This document shows, piece by piece, positions 1 to 6,862 of a DNA stretch of 6,990 nucleotides. Position 1 is the first letter of the stretch, and every line of letters begins with the position of its first letter. A model generated the notes under the pieces. That model was given only the letters and a program-made list of their open reading frames with translations, was not told where the DNA came from and searched no databases. A program made the position numbers and the translations under genes. Source of the DNA: Bacteroidia bacterium (GTDB lineage: Bacteria; Bacteroidota; Bacteroidia; Bacteroidales; VadinHA17); NCBI GenBank assembly GCA_026391515.1, contig JAPLEC010000284.1:1-6990 (forward strand), given 5' to 3'.

Positions 1-1
1 A

Positions 2-187
2 ACAGCATTAGATTTAAAAATAGATGAAAATGTAAATGGTTACATAGAAAAAACTACTCCTCAAGATACTGATTTAGTTCCTTTACAAGATTTAAATGCT
101 TCTGGAAATCCATTAAAGAAATTAACTTGGGGTAATACAAAAACAACTTTGATAATAGTCTTACTTGAAAACTTTTTGAAATGTTGA
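2..187 (+). CDS. Phage tail/structural protein-like fragment, 5' partial
   Basis: An open frame enters from the left edge and ends at the TGA at 185-187. The first ~50 codons read like the low-complexity linker of phage tail-fibre or structural proteins: a TTPQDTDLVPLQD stretch (53-91), then ASGNPLKKLTW (98-130). The latter recalls the frequent phage motif LKKLTWANIKATL; this is family recognition from memory, not a search. Past about base 151 the resemblance stops and the remaining dozen codons look like read-through into other DNA. GC content is about 26% over 1-180, against about 40% further right, and Leu is nearly always TTA. No start is visible. It could be a prophage remnant or a join made during metagenome assembly. 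The call that it is coding is reasonable; the phage origin is inference. Confidence 0.45.
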   Translation, partial: TALDLKIDENVNGYIEKTTPQDTDLVPLQDLNASGNPLKKLTWGNTKTTLIIVLLENFLKC

Positions 188-1038
188 GCATTAAATCAAT
201 TCTTGTTGGTTATACCGACCTGAAAATAGAGATTTCGGGTTACACGGATTCAAAAGGCAGTACACAATATAATAAAATACTTGCCGATAAAAGGGCACAG
301 ACAGTTATCGACTACCTGACATCAGCTGCAATTCCTGTATCCAGGTTCGTCAAAAAAGCATTCGGCGAATCCCATTTCGCGGCAGTAAATGTTAACAGCG
401 ACGGCTCTGACAACCCTGAAGGCAGAAAATATAACAGAAGAGTTGCATTTGGTATTGTTGATCCTCATACAGGTGTTGTAATCAGACAGGAGACTTATAC
501 TCCGGAACATCTCAGGCTGGCATCTTCGATGAAATACAGCCTTATTCTTAAGAGGACTAAGGAAAAGCTTCAACCAGACTATTTCGATAATCTGGAGCTG
601 AATGGAATGCTTTTCATAAGGACAGTACCTTTCGATTCAATAATGATTTATGCTCTCGGAGTATTCTACAACAAACCGGATGCAATTAAATATCTGGCAT
701 ATGCTAAGGGAAAAGGGTATCTCGATGCATATGTAGTCAATCAGTACGATCTGAACAGTGTAACCAAATCTGTTGCCAGACTTACTCCAATTGTAAGTCA
801 TGCTACCGGTAAAAAGATCTATACAATCCAGCTTAAAGCAAATAGATCTCCTATGAATATGAGTCTGTTTAAAGAATTCAAGGATGTCAGGGAAATACTT
901 GGTGAAGATGGTTACTACAGGTATGTGACTGGTGAGTTTGATCAATACTCACAGGCAAAAGAAGCAATGGCTCAATACATCGATGCAGGCTTCAAAGATG
1001 CATTCATCAGAGAACTTAACTTACTGATATTCAAATAG
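148..1038 (+). pseudogene. OmpA-domain protein with two C-terminal SPOR-like repeats, 5' end missing
   Basis: The intact reading frame starts with an ATG at 181 (285 residues), but that start falls inside the OmpA C-terminal domain, so it is probably not the native one. Numbering from it, the peptidoglycan-binding core is GYTDSKGS (20-27) plus NKILADKRAQ (31-40). D23 and R38 match the Asp/Arg pair that grips diaminopimelate in OmpA-family proteins. Two SPOR-like repeats follow, ~142-188 and ~211-279; both end in a Gly-aromatic/Leu-Asp-Ala pattern (GYLDAY, GFKDAF). SPOR domains bind denuded glycan. The expected OmpA strand (FDNSLT) can be read in the same frame at 148-165, but a TGA at 166-168 interrupts it. 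Full-length Bacteroidota relatives carry a signal peptide and more N-terminal domains; those are absent. Likely outer-membrane or periplasmic anchor to the cell wall. It is either a true pseudogene or a sequence join error. Confidence 0.75.
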
Positions 1039-1055
1039 TTAAAGATATTTCTCTT

Positions 1056-1574
1056 ATGAGATGTGAAAAGATAAGCCTCAGAGCGCTCGAACCTGAAGAT
1101 CTGGAGCTGCTTTATGAATGGGAAAATAATGATTCCTACTGGGTGATCAGTAATACGGTAACTCCTTTCTCCAAATTTACTTTAAAGAGATACCTTAAAC
1201 ATTCTCATAAAAACATTTATGAAACGGGGCAGCTGCGACTTATGATCGAACTGATCGGGGAAAAGAAAGCCATCGGTGCAATTGACCTTTTTGATTTCGA
1301 TCCGTTTCACAAAAGAGCCGGGATTGGAATTCTGATCGCTGATGAAACTCAAAAGCGAAAAGGATATGCTTCCATGGCACTGAAATGTCTGATTCAATAT
1401 TGCTTCACGACCCTTCAGCTGCATCAGCTCTATTGCAATATTCTGGCAAACAACACCGAAAGCATAGATCTCTTTGAGAAGCTGGGGTTTGTCAGGATCG
1501 GGATAAAGAAAGACTGGGTACAGACAGCTGATGGATATCTCGATGAATATATGTTTCAGCTGATAAAAAAATAA
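1056..1574 (+). CDS. GNAT-family N-acetyltransferase (RimJ/RimL/SpeG-like)
   Basis: A 172-residue protein with the layout of the Acetyltransf_3 branch of GNAT enzymes, which move an acetyl group from acetyl-CoA to an amine. It opens with the typical ISLRALEPEDLELLYEWENN (6-25). The beta-4 strand is RAGIGILI (87-94), and the acetyl-CoA pyrophosphate loop is KRKGYA (100-105), fitting Q/RxxGxG/A with Lys in the first place. The C-terminal half holds LHQLYCNILANN and SIDLFEKLGF (122-145), the usual cofactor-side Asn/Ser helix. Length equals that of SpeG and RimL. The substrate cannot be told: ribosomal protein N-terminus, polyamine or another small amine are all possible. It lies 17 bp after the OmpA/SPOR gene, likely co-transcribed. 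Its stop codon directly abuts the stop of the convergent GH20 gene. No clear Shine-Dalgarno is seen, as usual in Bacteroidota. Confidence 0.88.
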   Translation: MRCEKISLRALEPEDLELLYEWENNDSYWVISNTVTPFSKFTLKRYLKHSHKNIYETGQLRLMIELIGEKKAIGAIDLFDFDPFHKRAGIGILIADETQKRKGYASMALKCLIQYCFTTLQLHQLYCNILANNTESIDLFEKLGFVRIGIKKDWVQTADGYLDEYMFQLIKK

Positions 1575-3236
1575 TTATTTAGTGTTGCCCCTGGTATCCC
1601 GATATTCCCCTTTAAAATAATTGATGCCTATTGCATCATACCTCTTCTTCAGTATTTCAAGACGCGACAGAAAATCATCAAAATCTTTTAGCCTGTCAGG
1701 AGTCCATCCGGTTTCAGCAATTGCGAACGCTCTGGGGAAAGCCATATATTCCATATGCTCAGGAGTCGGTATATATTCAGTCCAGACATTTCCCTGAATA
1801 CCAAGTATATATTTCTGTTCTTCAGGTGTAAGCTCTGACGGCATCGGGTTATATGAATAAACACGTTCAAGCGGAAGATAGCCGCCTATTGCCAGCGGCT
1901 GGCCCTCGGGTTCGCATTGATAATAATCGAGATATACATATTTGTTCGGAGTCATAATAACATCATGTTTCTGTTTGGCAGCAGCTATACCACCAGATGT
2001 TCCTCTCCACGACATAACCGTAGCCTCCGGTGCCAGACCTCCTTCAAGTATCTCATCCCATCCTATAATCTTACGCCCTTTTGAAACAAGAAATTTCTCG
2101 ATTCTCTGAATAAAATAGCTTTGAAGTTCGTGCTCATCCTTCAATCCTTCATCTTTCATCCTTTTCTGGCAGAGAGGACATTTTTCCCATCTCGCTTTTG
2201 GACATTCATCGCCTCCGATATGAATATATTTCCCGGGGAATAAATCGATTACTTCACTAAGCACATCTTCAAGAAAATTAAATGTCGCTTCTTTACCTGC
2301 ACAATAAACATCATCAACAACTCCCCATCTGGTAAACACCTCAAAAGGGCCACCTGTGCATGAAAGCTCAGGATAAGATGCAAGAGCGCCCATCGCATGA
2401 CCGGGCATTTCAATTTCAGGAATTATGGTAACAAATTTCGAAGCTGCATAAGCAACTATTTCCTTCACTTCATCCTGGGTATAAAACCCTCCATATCGTT
2501 TTCCGTCAAAAACATACGGTTTTTTCCCTGGATGACCTACTATGGTCTCTTTACGGAATGCCCCGATTTCAGTAAGTTTAAGATATTTTTTTATTTCAAT
2601 TCTCCATCCCTGGTCTTCAGTTAGGTGCCAGTGAAAAGTATTCATCTTGTGCATTGCGATCATGTCAATATACCTCTTTACGTATTCGACAGGAAACATA
2701 TGGCGACCCACATCAAGATGCATTCCCCTGTAGGCGAATCTGGGTTCATCTTTTATATAGCAGGCAGGTACAATAAGATTGATCCCTTCAATAACTTTTT
2801 GATTTTCAACCTCAACCGGCATCAGCTGCCTTAGTGTCTGGACAGCATAAAAGATCCCTACGGCCGACTTTGCCTGAATTATTATATTTTTAGGAGTAAC
2901 TGTAAGAATATATCCTTCATTATTGCGAACTGCAGTATCCATGGTCATAAATATTGATCCTTTGACAGGTTTTTTGCCTTCTGTCACCTCCGGATTCCAG
3001 CCTGTCGGATTTTTCACGAGCTGGCAAAGAAAGTCAGCAGCCAGTTTTGTTTCATTATTAAATGGGGACAGGATTATTCTGCTTTTTTCTGTAAAGGCAA
3101 AATTGCCGCTCAGTTCAGTGAACGAAACAGGAGCAGGTATAATAGCCAGAGGTTTTCCTGAGCCGGTTCGTGCTTCAGATTTGCATCCGCTGACAAGCAG
3201 CATGATTCCCAGGATAAAATAAAAAGTCTTTTTCAT
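1575..3236 (-). CDS. Beta-N-acetylhexosaminidase, GH20 family, lipoprotein
   Basis: A 553-residue enzyme that removes terminal beta-linked GlcNAc or GalNAc by substrate-assisted catalysis. The N-terminus is a lipoprotein signal with lipobox LVSGC (Cys18), so it is anchored to a membrane, probably the outer one. Residues ~30-160 are the GH20b alpha/beta domain; ~165-520 are the TIM barrel. Catalytic pair D343-E344 lies in HIGGDE. Substrate-pocket candidates are R170 (AYRG), H280 (EMPGH), W393, W410, Y436 and W485 (GNVWTE). WHLTEDQGWRIEI (203-215) is the family signature. C345, C353 and C356 form a compact cysteine group that could make a disulphide or bind a metal. Length is within the family range and no key residue is lost. 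It sits 74 bp behind rlmN on the same strand. No susC/susD genes are visible, so a role in glycan foraging rather than peptidoglycan or chitin-fragment turnover is not settled. Confidence 0.96.
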   Translation of the reverse strand: MKKTFYFILGIMLLVSGCKSEARTGSGKPLAIIPAPVSFTELSGNFAFTEKSRIILSPFNNETKLAADFLCQLVKNPTGWNPEVTEGKKPVKGSIFMTMDTAVRNNEGYILTVTPKNIIIQAKSAVGIFYAVQTLRQLMPVEVENQKVIEGINLIVPACYIKDEPRFAYRGMHLDVGRHMFPVEYVKRYIDMIAMHKMNTFHWHLTEDQGWRIEIKKYLKLTEIGAFRKETIVGHPGKKPYVFDGKRYGGFYTQDEVKEIVAYAASKFVTIIPEIEMPGHAMGALASYPELSCTGGPFEVFTRWGVVDDVYCAGKEATFNFLEDVLSEVIDLFPGKYIHIGGDECPKARWEKCPLCQKRMKDEGLKDEHELQSYFIQRIEKFLVSKGRKIIGWDEILEGGLAPEATVMSWRGTSGGIAAAKQKHDVIMTPNKYVYLDYYQCEPEGQPLAIGGYLPLERVYSYNPMPSELTPEEQKYILGIQGNVWTEYIPTPEHMEYMAFPRAFAIAETGWTPDRLKDFDDFLSRLEILKKRYDAIGINYFKGEYRDTRGNTK

Positions 3237-3254
3237 TGATATCTGTTTTTGTGA

Positions 3255-3288
3255 TAAATATAGTAACGAGGAAAGTTTAATGAAACAA
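3255..3288 (-). promoter_or_regulatory. Weak candidate promoter for the GH20 gene
   Basis: Read on the minus strand, the 74-bp gap between rlmN and the hexosaminidase gene holds TATATTTA (3255-3262), one mismatch from the Bacteroidota -7 element TAnnTTTG. A TTG lies at 3286-3288. The 23-bp spacer is longer than the usual 19-21, and the implied leader is only about 12 nt. The gene may simply be read through from rlmN. Confidence 0.22.
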
Positions 3289-3310
3289 TTTCAGCAGATT
3301 TATTTTCAGG

Positions 3311-4336
3311 TCAGTCATGTTTCAATCCTGATGCCAGCAGTCCGCAGGCAGCTGAAATGTCAGCTCCGCGCGATTTCCTTACTGATGCCGATATTCCTGA
3401 AATAACAAGATTATGTTTGAAGTAATGCATCCTCTCATCCGAAGATGGCTCATTTTCATCATTTTTAACCGGATGATATGGAAGAAGATTGACTCTTATC
3501 CCCGATCCTCCCAGCATCTTTTTAAGTCCTGAAAGATGATGGTCAGTGTCATTTATATCTTTAATCAATACATAAGCAATACTGAGCCTCCGTTTTTTCT
3601 TCAAAGGGATATTTTTCATAATCTCAATGATCTTCAATGCAGGGTACTTTTTTTCGGCAGGAATCACGTTGATCCGCTCGTCTTCATATGGAGAATAGAG
3701 GCTTAATGTAAGGTTACATCCGGATCTTTCAAGAAACAATTCGACAGCAGGTAAAATACCGACTGTGGAGACAGTTATATTCCTTGGACTGATTGCCATC
3801 CCCCATTCAGCAGAAATGATACCTGTTGCTTTCACAACATTCTCAAGGTTATCCATAGGTTCGCCCATGCCCATGAAAACCACATGAGTAACTTTTTCGG
3901 CAGGTGGAATACTTATAATCTGATTTATAATATCTCCGGCTGACAGATTCCCATGAAATCCGTATTTTGCCGTAACACAGAAAGGACATCCCATCCTGCA
4001 GCCCGATTGAGTCGAGATACAAACTGTATTTCGTTTACCATCAGGGATATAGACTGTTTCAAATTGTTTTCCTTCAGGATTTCTGAAAAGATATTTTATT
4101 GTCTTATCATTTGAGATCTCAGACGCTATCGGTTCATAGGAACCCGGAATAGCAATTTCAGCAAGACGTGCTTTAAGCTTATTTGGAAAATTTGAAATCC
4201 GGGAAAAGTCAGATCTTCTTTTTTTATAAATGGTGTTGGTTATGGCAAAAGCATGATTATAATTAAATCCTTTCGGTTGAATGATCCTGAAGATTTCTTC
4301 GGCTGTAAGTCCGCATAGGTTTATTTTATTCATCAT
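3311..4336 (-). CDS. rlmN: RlmN-family 23S rRNA (adenine-2503-C2)-methyltransferase
   Basis: A radical SAM enzyme that methylates C2 of A2503 in 23S rRNA, and in E. coli also A37 of some tRNAs. Numbering here follows a GTG at 4342 (343 residues). The cluster motif CxxxCxxC is C115, C119, C122. The SAM-binding motif is GMGEP (158-162). E95 in FETVYIP, C108 seven residues before the first cluster Cys, and C333 in SRGADISAACG match the conserved Glu and the two accessory and mechanistic cysteines of RlmN. SPRNITVSTVG (185-195) is also typical. Cfr-type features are not seen, since GMGEP rather than a GMGEA form is present. The annotated start is the ATG at 4336; a second ATG is at 4333. The GTG would sit on the predicted transcription start. 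Odd points: SLYSP (214-218) where relatives usually have SLHxP, and a divergent N-terminal domain. It may be a second, divergent paralogue. Confidence 0.92.
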   Translation of the reverse strand: MMNKINLCGLTAEEIFRIIQPKGFNYNHAFAITNTIYKKRRSDFSRISNFPNKLKARLAEIAIPGSYEPIASEISNDKTIKYLFRNPEGKQFETVYIPDGKRNTVCISTQSGCRMGCPFCVTAKYGFHGNLSAGDIINQIISIPPAEKVTHVVFMGMGEPMDNLENVVKATGIISAEWGMAISPRNITVSTVGILPAVELFLERSGCNLTLSLYSPYEDERINVIPAEKKYPALKIIEIMKNIPLKKKRRLSIAYVLIKDINDTDHHLSGLKKMLGGSGIRVNLLPYHPVKNDENEPSSDERMHYFKHNLVISGISASVRKSRGADISAACGLLASGLKHD

Positions 4337-4345
4337 CAGCACTTG

Positions 4346-4378
4346 TTTGCAAAATTAATCCGATTATCAATATATTAG
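4346..4378 (+). promoter_or_regulatory. Candidate promoter for the flavodoxin/ferredoxin operon
   Basis: TTTG at 4346-4349 and TATATTAG at 4371-4378 are separated by 21 bp. This fits the Bacteroidota pattern of TTTG (-33) and TAnnTTTG (-7) with one mismatch in the second box. Transcription would start near 4385, leaving a leader of about 43 nt before the GTG at 4428. It overlaps the rlmN promoter region on the other strand, so the two could interfere. Confidence 0.33.
4350..4357 (-). promoter_or_regulatory. Candidate -7 promoter element for rlmN
   Basis: On the minus strand these bases read TAATTTTG, an exact fit to the Bacteroidota -7 element TAnnTTTG. Transcription would begin near 4343, giving a very short leader to the ATG at 4336 or 4333. 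This argues against the GTG at 4342 as start. No well-spaced TTTG -33 element is seen, so the call rests on one box. Confidence 0.4.
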
Positions 4379-4427
4379 TATTAAATAAAACATGTAGAAT
4401 ATCGGGCATTAATAATTTGAATATCAA

Positions 4428-5522
4428 GTGACTAACTGGGATTCACTATACATATATTATATTTCCGGCACCGGGAATGCCCGCATTTCGTCAAAATGGA
4501 TTGCTGAAGAAGCAGAAAAGAGAGGGCTTAAAACTGTTGTCCAGCAGATCGACAGACTTGAAAATATTGTAATGCCTGCACCAGGTCAAAAACCGCTTAT
4601 TGGTTTTGCATATCCAACTCATGGATTTAATGCTGCACCCATTATGCTCAGATTCATTGCAGGATTTCCTTCGAAGCTTTGTAAAGAGATCTTTCTTCTT
4701 AATACACGCGCCGGAATGAAACTTTATAAGCTTTTCATGCCCGGATTAAGCGGACTGGCACTTGTGCTTCCGGCATTTATCCTCTGGCTAAAAGGTTACA
4801 AATGCATTGGATTCAGACCTGTCGATCTTCCTTCAAACTGGATCCCTCTTCATCCGGGGCTCAGGAAAAAAGTTATCGAATCAATTTTTGCAAGATGTGA
4901 ACCAATAGTCAGAAATTTTGCAAATAAAATCCTTGACGGGAAGAGAGTCTTCAGAGGTCTCTACAGTCTGCCGGTCGATTTGCTGATAAGCCCGATTGCT
5001 GCCGGTTATTACATCGGCGGACGTTTCTTCCTTGCTAAAACATTCATTGCAAATTCAAACTGCAATAATTGCGGGATATGTATCAAGGAGTGTCCCACAT
5101 CATCGATCAAACTGGTCAGGAACAGGCCATACTGGAAGCTGACATGCGAGAGCTGTATGAGATGCCTGAATCACTGCCCGGAGAGAGCAATTGAGGCTGC
5201 TCATGGATTAGCAACAGGAATTATGATCCTTATAACAGCAGTGAATACAAGGCTGATAATCTTCATTATAGATTCTCTTAATATCCAGCCTGATGTCTGG
5301 TGGTGGAAAGTCCTCTCTCAGCTTATTGGCATCGGAGTAATGATTCTGGTGGCTGCATTAATATATTTAATTATGCATTTTGCAATGGGATTCAAACCGA
5401 TTAGCTTTATTGTCAGATTTACATCTTTTACAACATTCCCTTTCTGGAGAAGATATAAATACCTGAAAGAAAAAAAAGATTTTGAGAATAAGACTGAAAC
5501 AACAAGCAATCATAAAACATAA
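4428..5522 (+). CDS. Membrane-bound flavodoxin/2[4Fe-4S] ferredoxin fusion (EFR1-like)
   Basis: A 364-residue electron-transfer protein. The N-terminal flavodoxin-like part has an FMN phosphate loop SGTGNAR (13-19), YPTHGFNAAP (62-71) and a TRAG loop (93-96). A ferredoxin module carries two cluster motifs, C212/C215/C218 with C222 and C240/C243/C246 with C250, each ending in CP (CxxCxxCxxxCP), for two [4Fe-4S] clusters. The tail has two hydrophobic segments, ~262-284 and ~294-318, then a basic end (RRYKYLKEKK), so it is probably held in the inner membrane with cofactors in the cytoplasm. A further hydrophobic stretch at ~103-121 lies inside the flavodoxin part. The order matches proteins annotated as EFR1-family ferredoxins; partner and substrate are unknown. 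The start is GTG: an in-frame TAA lies at 4413-4415 and no ATG precedes the FMN loop. A lipoprotein gene follows after 7 bp. Confidence 0.88.
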   Translation: MTNWDSLYIYYISGTGNARISSKWIAEEAEKRGLKTVVQQIDRLENIVMPAPGQKPLIGFAYPTHGFNAAPIMLRFIAGFPSKLCKEIFLLNTRAGMKLYKLFMPGLSGLALVLPAFILWLKGYKCIGFRPVDLPSNWIPLHPGLRKKVIESIFARCEPIVRNFANKILDGKRVFRGLYSLPVDLLISPIAAGYYIGGRFFLAKTFIANSNCNNCGICIKECPTSSIKLVRNRPYWKLTCESCMRCLNHCPERAIEAAHGLATGIMILITAVNTRLIIFIIDSLNIQPDVWWWKVLSQLIGIGVMILVAALIYLIMHFAMGFKPISFIVRFTSFTTFPFWRRYKYLKEKKDFENKTETTSNHKT

Positions 5523-5529
5523 ACTTAAA

Positions 5530-6762
5530 ATGAACCGGATAATTATTTTCTTAATATCTTCACTTATGATAACCGCCTGCGGACGGGGAAAAAGTGATAA
5601 CCAAAAACCTGATGCTATGGTAACAGACACAGTAAATCAATATGGCTATAACCGTGAATTTCTGAAAAAGTATGTTAAAGTAATAGAACTGAAAAATGAT
5701 AAATCTGCAATAGTTCTTGTTCCTGCATGGCAGGGAAGGGTTATGACAAGTACTGCCGAGGGGGATCAGGGTTTCAGCTTTGGATGGATAAATCATAAGC
5801 TTATTTCTGAAGGAAAGATTCAGCCACATATCAATGCATTCGGAGGTGAAGAAAGATTATGGCTTGGCCCTGAGGGCGGTCAGTTCTCGATTTTTTTCAG
5901 AAAAGGAGCCAAATTTATTTTTGACGACTGGCAGACACCTTCGTTTCTGGACACTGATCCATTCGAAGTAATAAGTAAGTCTGACTCTTCAACATTATTT
6001 GGATATAATGTTGAAACTGAGAATTACAGCGGAACAAAATTAAAATTCAGGATTGAAAGAGAGGTTACTCTTTTAACTGCTGATGCAATCAAAAAACAGG
6101 TTGGAATCGATGTAAGCGGTTTAGACAATGTTGCATATAAATCGAATAATAAAATCATCAATAAAGGTGATAATGAATGGATTAAAGCGACAGGACTTCT
6201 GTCGGTCTGGATGCTGGAGATGTTCAATCCATCGCCTTCAGTGGTTGTAGTTATTCCTTTCAGACCCGGTGATGAAAAGCTGATGGGACCTCCGGTAAAC
6301 GATAATTATTTTGGCAAGATCTCTGCTGACAGACTGAAGATTGCGGGCAATCATATTTATTTCAGAGCCGATGGAAAAAGCAGGGGTAAAATAGGGCTGC
6401 CTCCGTTGAGAGCAGCAGGAATCATGGGCAGCTTTGATTCAGCAAATAACATATTGACATTTCTCATCTGCAATATTCCTGAAGGAAAAACCGAATATGT
6501 TAATTCAGCATGGCAGATCCAGGATAATCCTTTTTCGGGAGACGCTCTTAATTCTTATAACGATGGTCCTCTTGAAGATGGTTCCCAGATGGGACCATTT
6601 TATGAATTAGAGACCTCCTCCCCTGCTGCTGCATTAAAACCGGGAGAAAGCCTGGAGCATGTTCAATTTACACTACATCTTACAGGTAATTATGAAAAGC
6701 TGGATAAAATAGCCAGAAAGGTTCTGGGCGTAAGCCTTGAAGAAATAAAAACAGTTTTTTAA
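5530..6762 (+). CDS. Bacteroidota lipoprotein of unknown function (DUF6786-like)
   Basis: A 410-residue predicted lipoprotein. The start chosen is the ATG at 5530 because the following residues form a clean signal peptide ending in lipobox MITAC (Cys17). A longer frame from 5482 would overlap the previous gene and put 16 polar residues ahead of the signal. The mature protein has two strongly patterned blocks: PAWQGRVMTSTA (65-76), and a block at 100-123 with HINAFGGEE, WLGPEGG and QFSIFF. Both recall an uncharacterised Bacteroidota family that I remember as DUF6786; this needs a profile search. The strand-rich, Gly-rich content would suit a beta-sandwich like the galactose-mutarotase fold, but no catalytic residues can be assigned. 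It likely sits on the periplasmic or outer face of a membrane. It is 7 bp behind the flavodoxin/ferredoxin gene, so co-expression is likely. A functional link is only inferred. Confidence 0.85.
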   Translation: MNRIIIFLISSLMITACGRGKSDNQKPDAMVTDTVNQYGYNREFLKKYVKVIELKNDKSAIVLVPAWQGRVMTSTAEGDQGFSFGWINHKLISEGKIQPHINAFGGEERLWLGPEGGQFSIFFRKGAKFIFDDWQTPSFLDTDPFEVISKSDSSTLFGYNVETENYSGTKLKFRIEREVTLLTADAIKKQVGIDVSGLDNVAYKSNNKIINKGDNEWIKATGLLSVWMLEMFNPSPSVVVVIPFRPGDEKLMGPPVNDNYFGKISADRLKIAGNHIYFRADGKSRGKIGLPPLRAAGIMGSFDSANNILTFLICNIPEGKTEYVNSAWQIQDNPFSGDALNSYNDGPLEDGSQMGPFYELETSSPAAALKPGESLEHVQFTLHLTGNYEKLDKIARKVLGVSLEEIKTVF

Positions 6763-6765
6763 ATT

Positions 6766-6858
6766 GTCTTGCAGGTCTTGCGGTCTCGCAGTCTTGCAGG
6801 TCCTTTAAAGACAAATCGACTTGCACGACCTGCATGACTTGCATGACTTGCATGACTT
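6766..6858. repeat. Two clusters of ~9-bp repeats in inverted orientation
   Basis: The left cluster (6766-6802) has four imperfect units of GTCTTGCAG, some losing one base, plus a trailing GTC. The right cluster (6818-6858) has four units of GACTTGCAT, with small changes in the first two, plus GACTT. The clusters are roughly reverse complements of each other: TGCAGGTC at 6795-6802 pairs exactly with GACCTGCA at 6827-6834. The 24-base loop region 6803-6826 includes the first right-hand unit. It fills almost the whole gap between two convergent genes. Confidence 0.85.
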
Positions 6859-6862
6859 TTTT
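6766..6862 (+). terminator. Possible hairpin terminator after the lipoprotein gene
   Basis: The inverted repeat clusters can fold into a long imperfect stem. The right arm runs straight into six T residues (6857-6862), as in a factor-independent terminator for the plus-strand operon. No matching T-run exists for the minus strand, so it looks one-directional. The long loop and the imperfect stem weaken the call. Confidence 0.45.

Noticed and set aside
166..168. TGA recoded as an amino acid, which would extend the OmpA frame
   Set aside because: rlmN ends at a TGA exactly where homologues end, and every other gene in the window reads normally under the standard bacterial code.
322..945. Minus-strand open frames opposite the OmpA/SPOR gene
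   Set aside because: The plus-strand frame has clear domain signatures; the antisense products show none and no promoter was seen.
2397..3222. Plus-strand open frames opposite the GH20 gene
   Set aside because: They have no recognisable domains and are antisense to a complete, conserved enzyme whose catalytic residues explain the sequence.
1575..3236. A polysaccharide utilisation locus around the GH20 gene
   Set aside because: No susC, susD, sulfatase or regulator genes lie within the window; flanking genes are an acetyltransferase and rlmN.
3311..4336. Cfr-type antibiotic-resistance methyltransferase
   Set aside because: The GMGEP, STVG and SRGADISAACG motifs follow Bacteroidota RlmN, not Cfr.
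5482..5529. Earlier ATG start for the lipoprotein gene, overlapping the preceding gene
   Set aside because: It would add 16 polar residues before a well-formed lipoprotein signal; the ATG at 5530 gives a standard signal and a 7-bp gap.
6766..6858. The repeats as a CRISPR array
   Set aside because: Units are only ~9 bp, directly abutting, with no spacers and no cas genes nearby.
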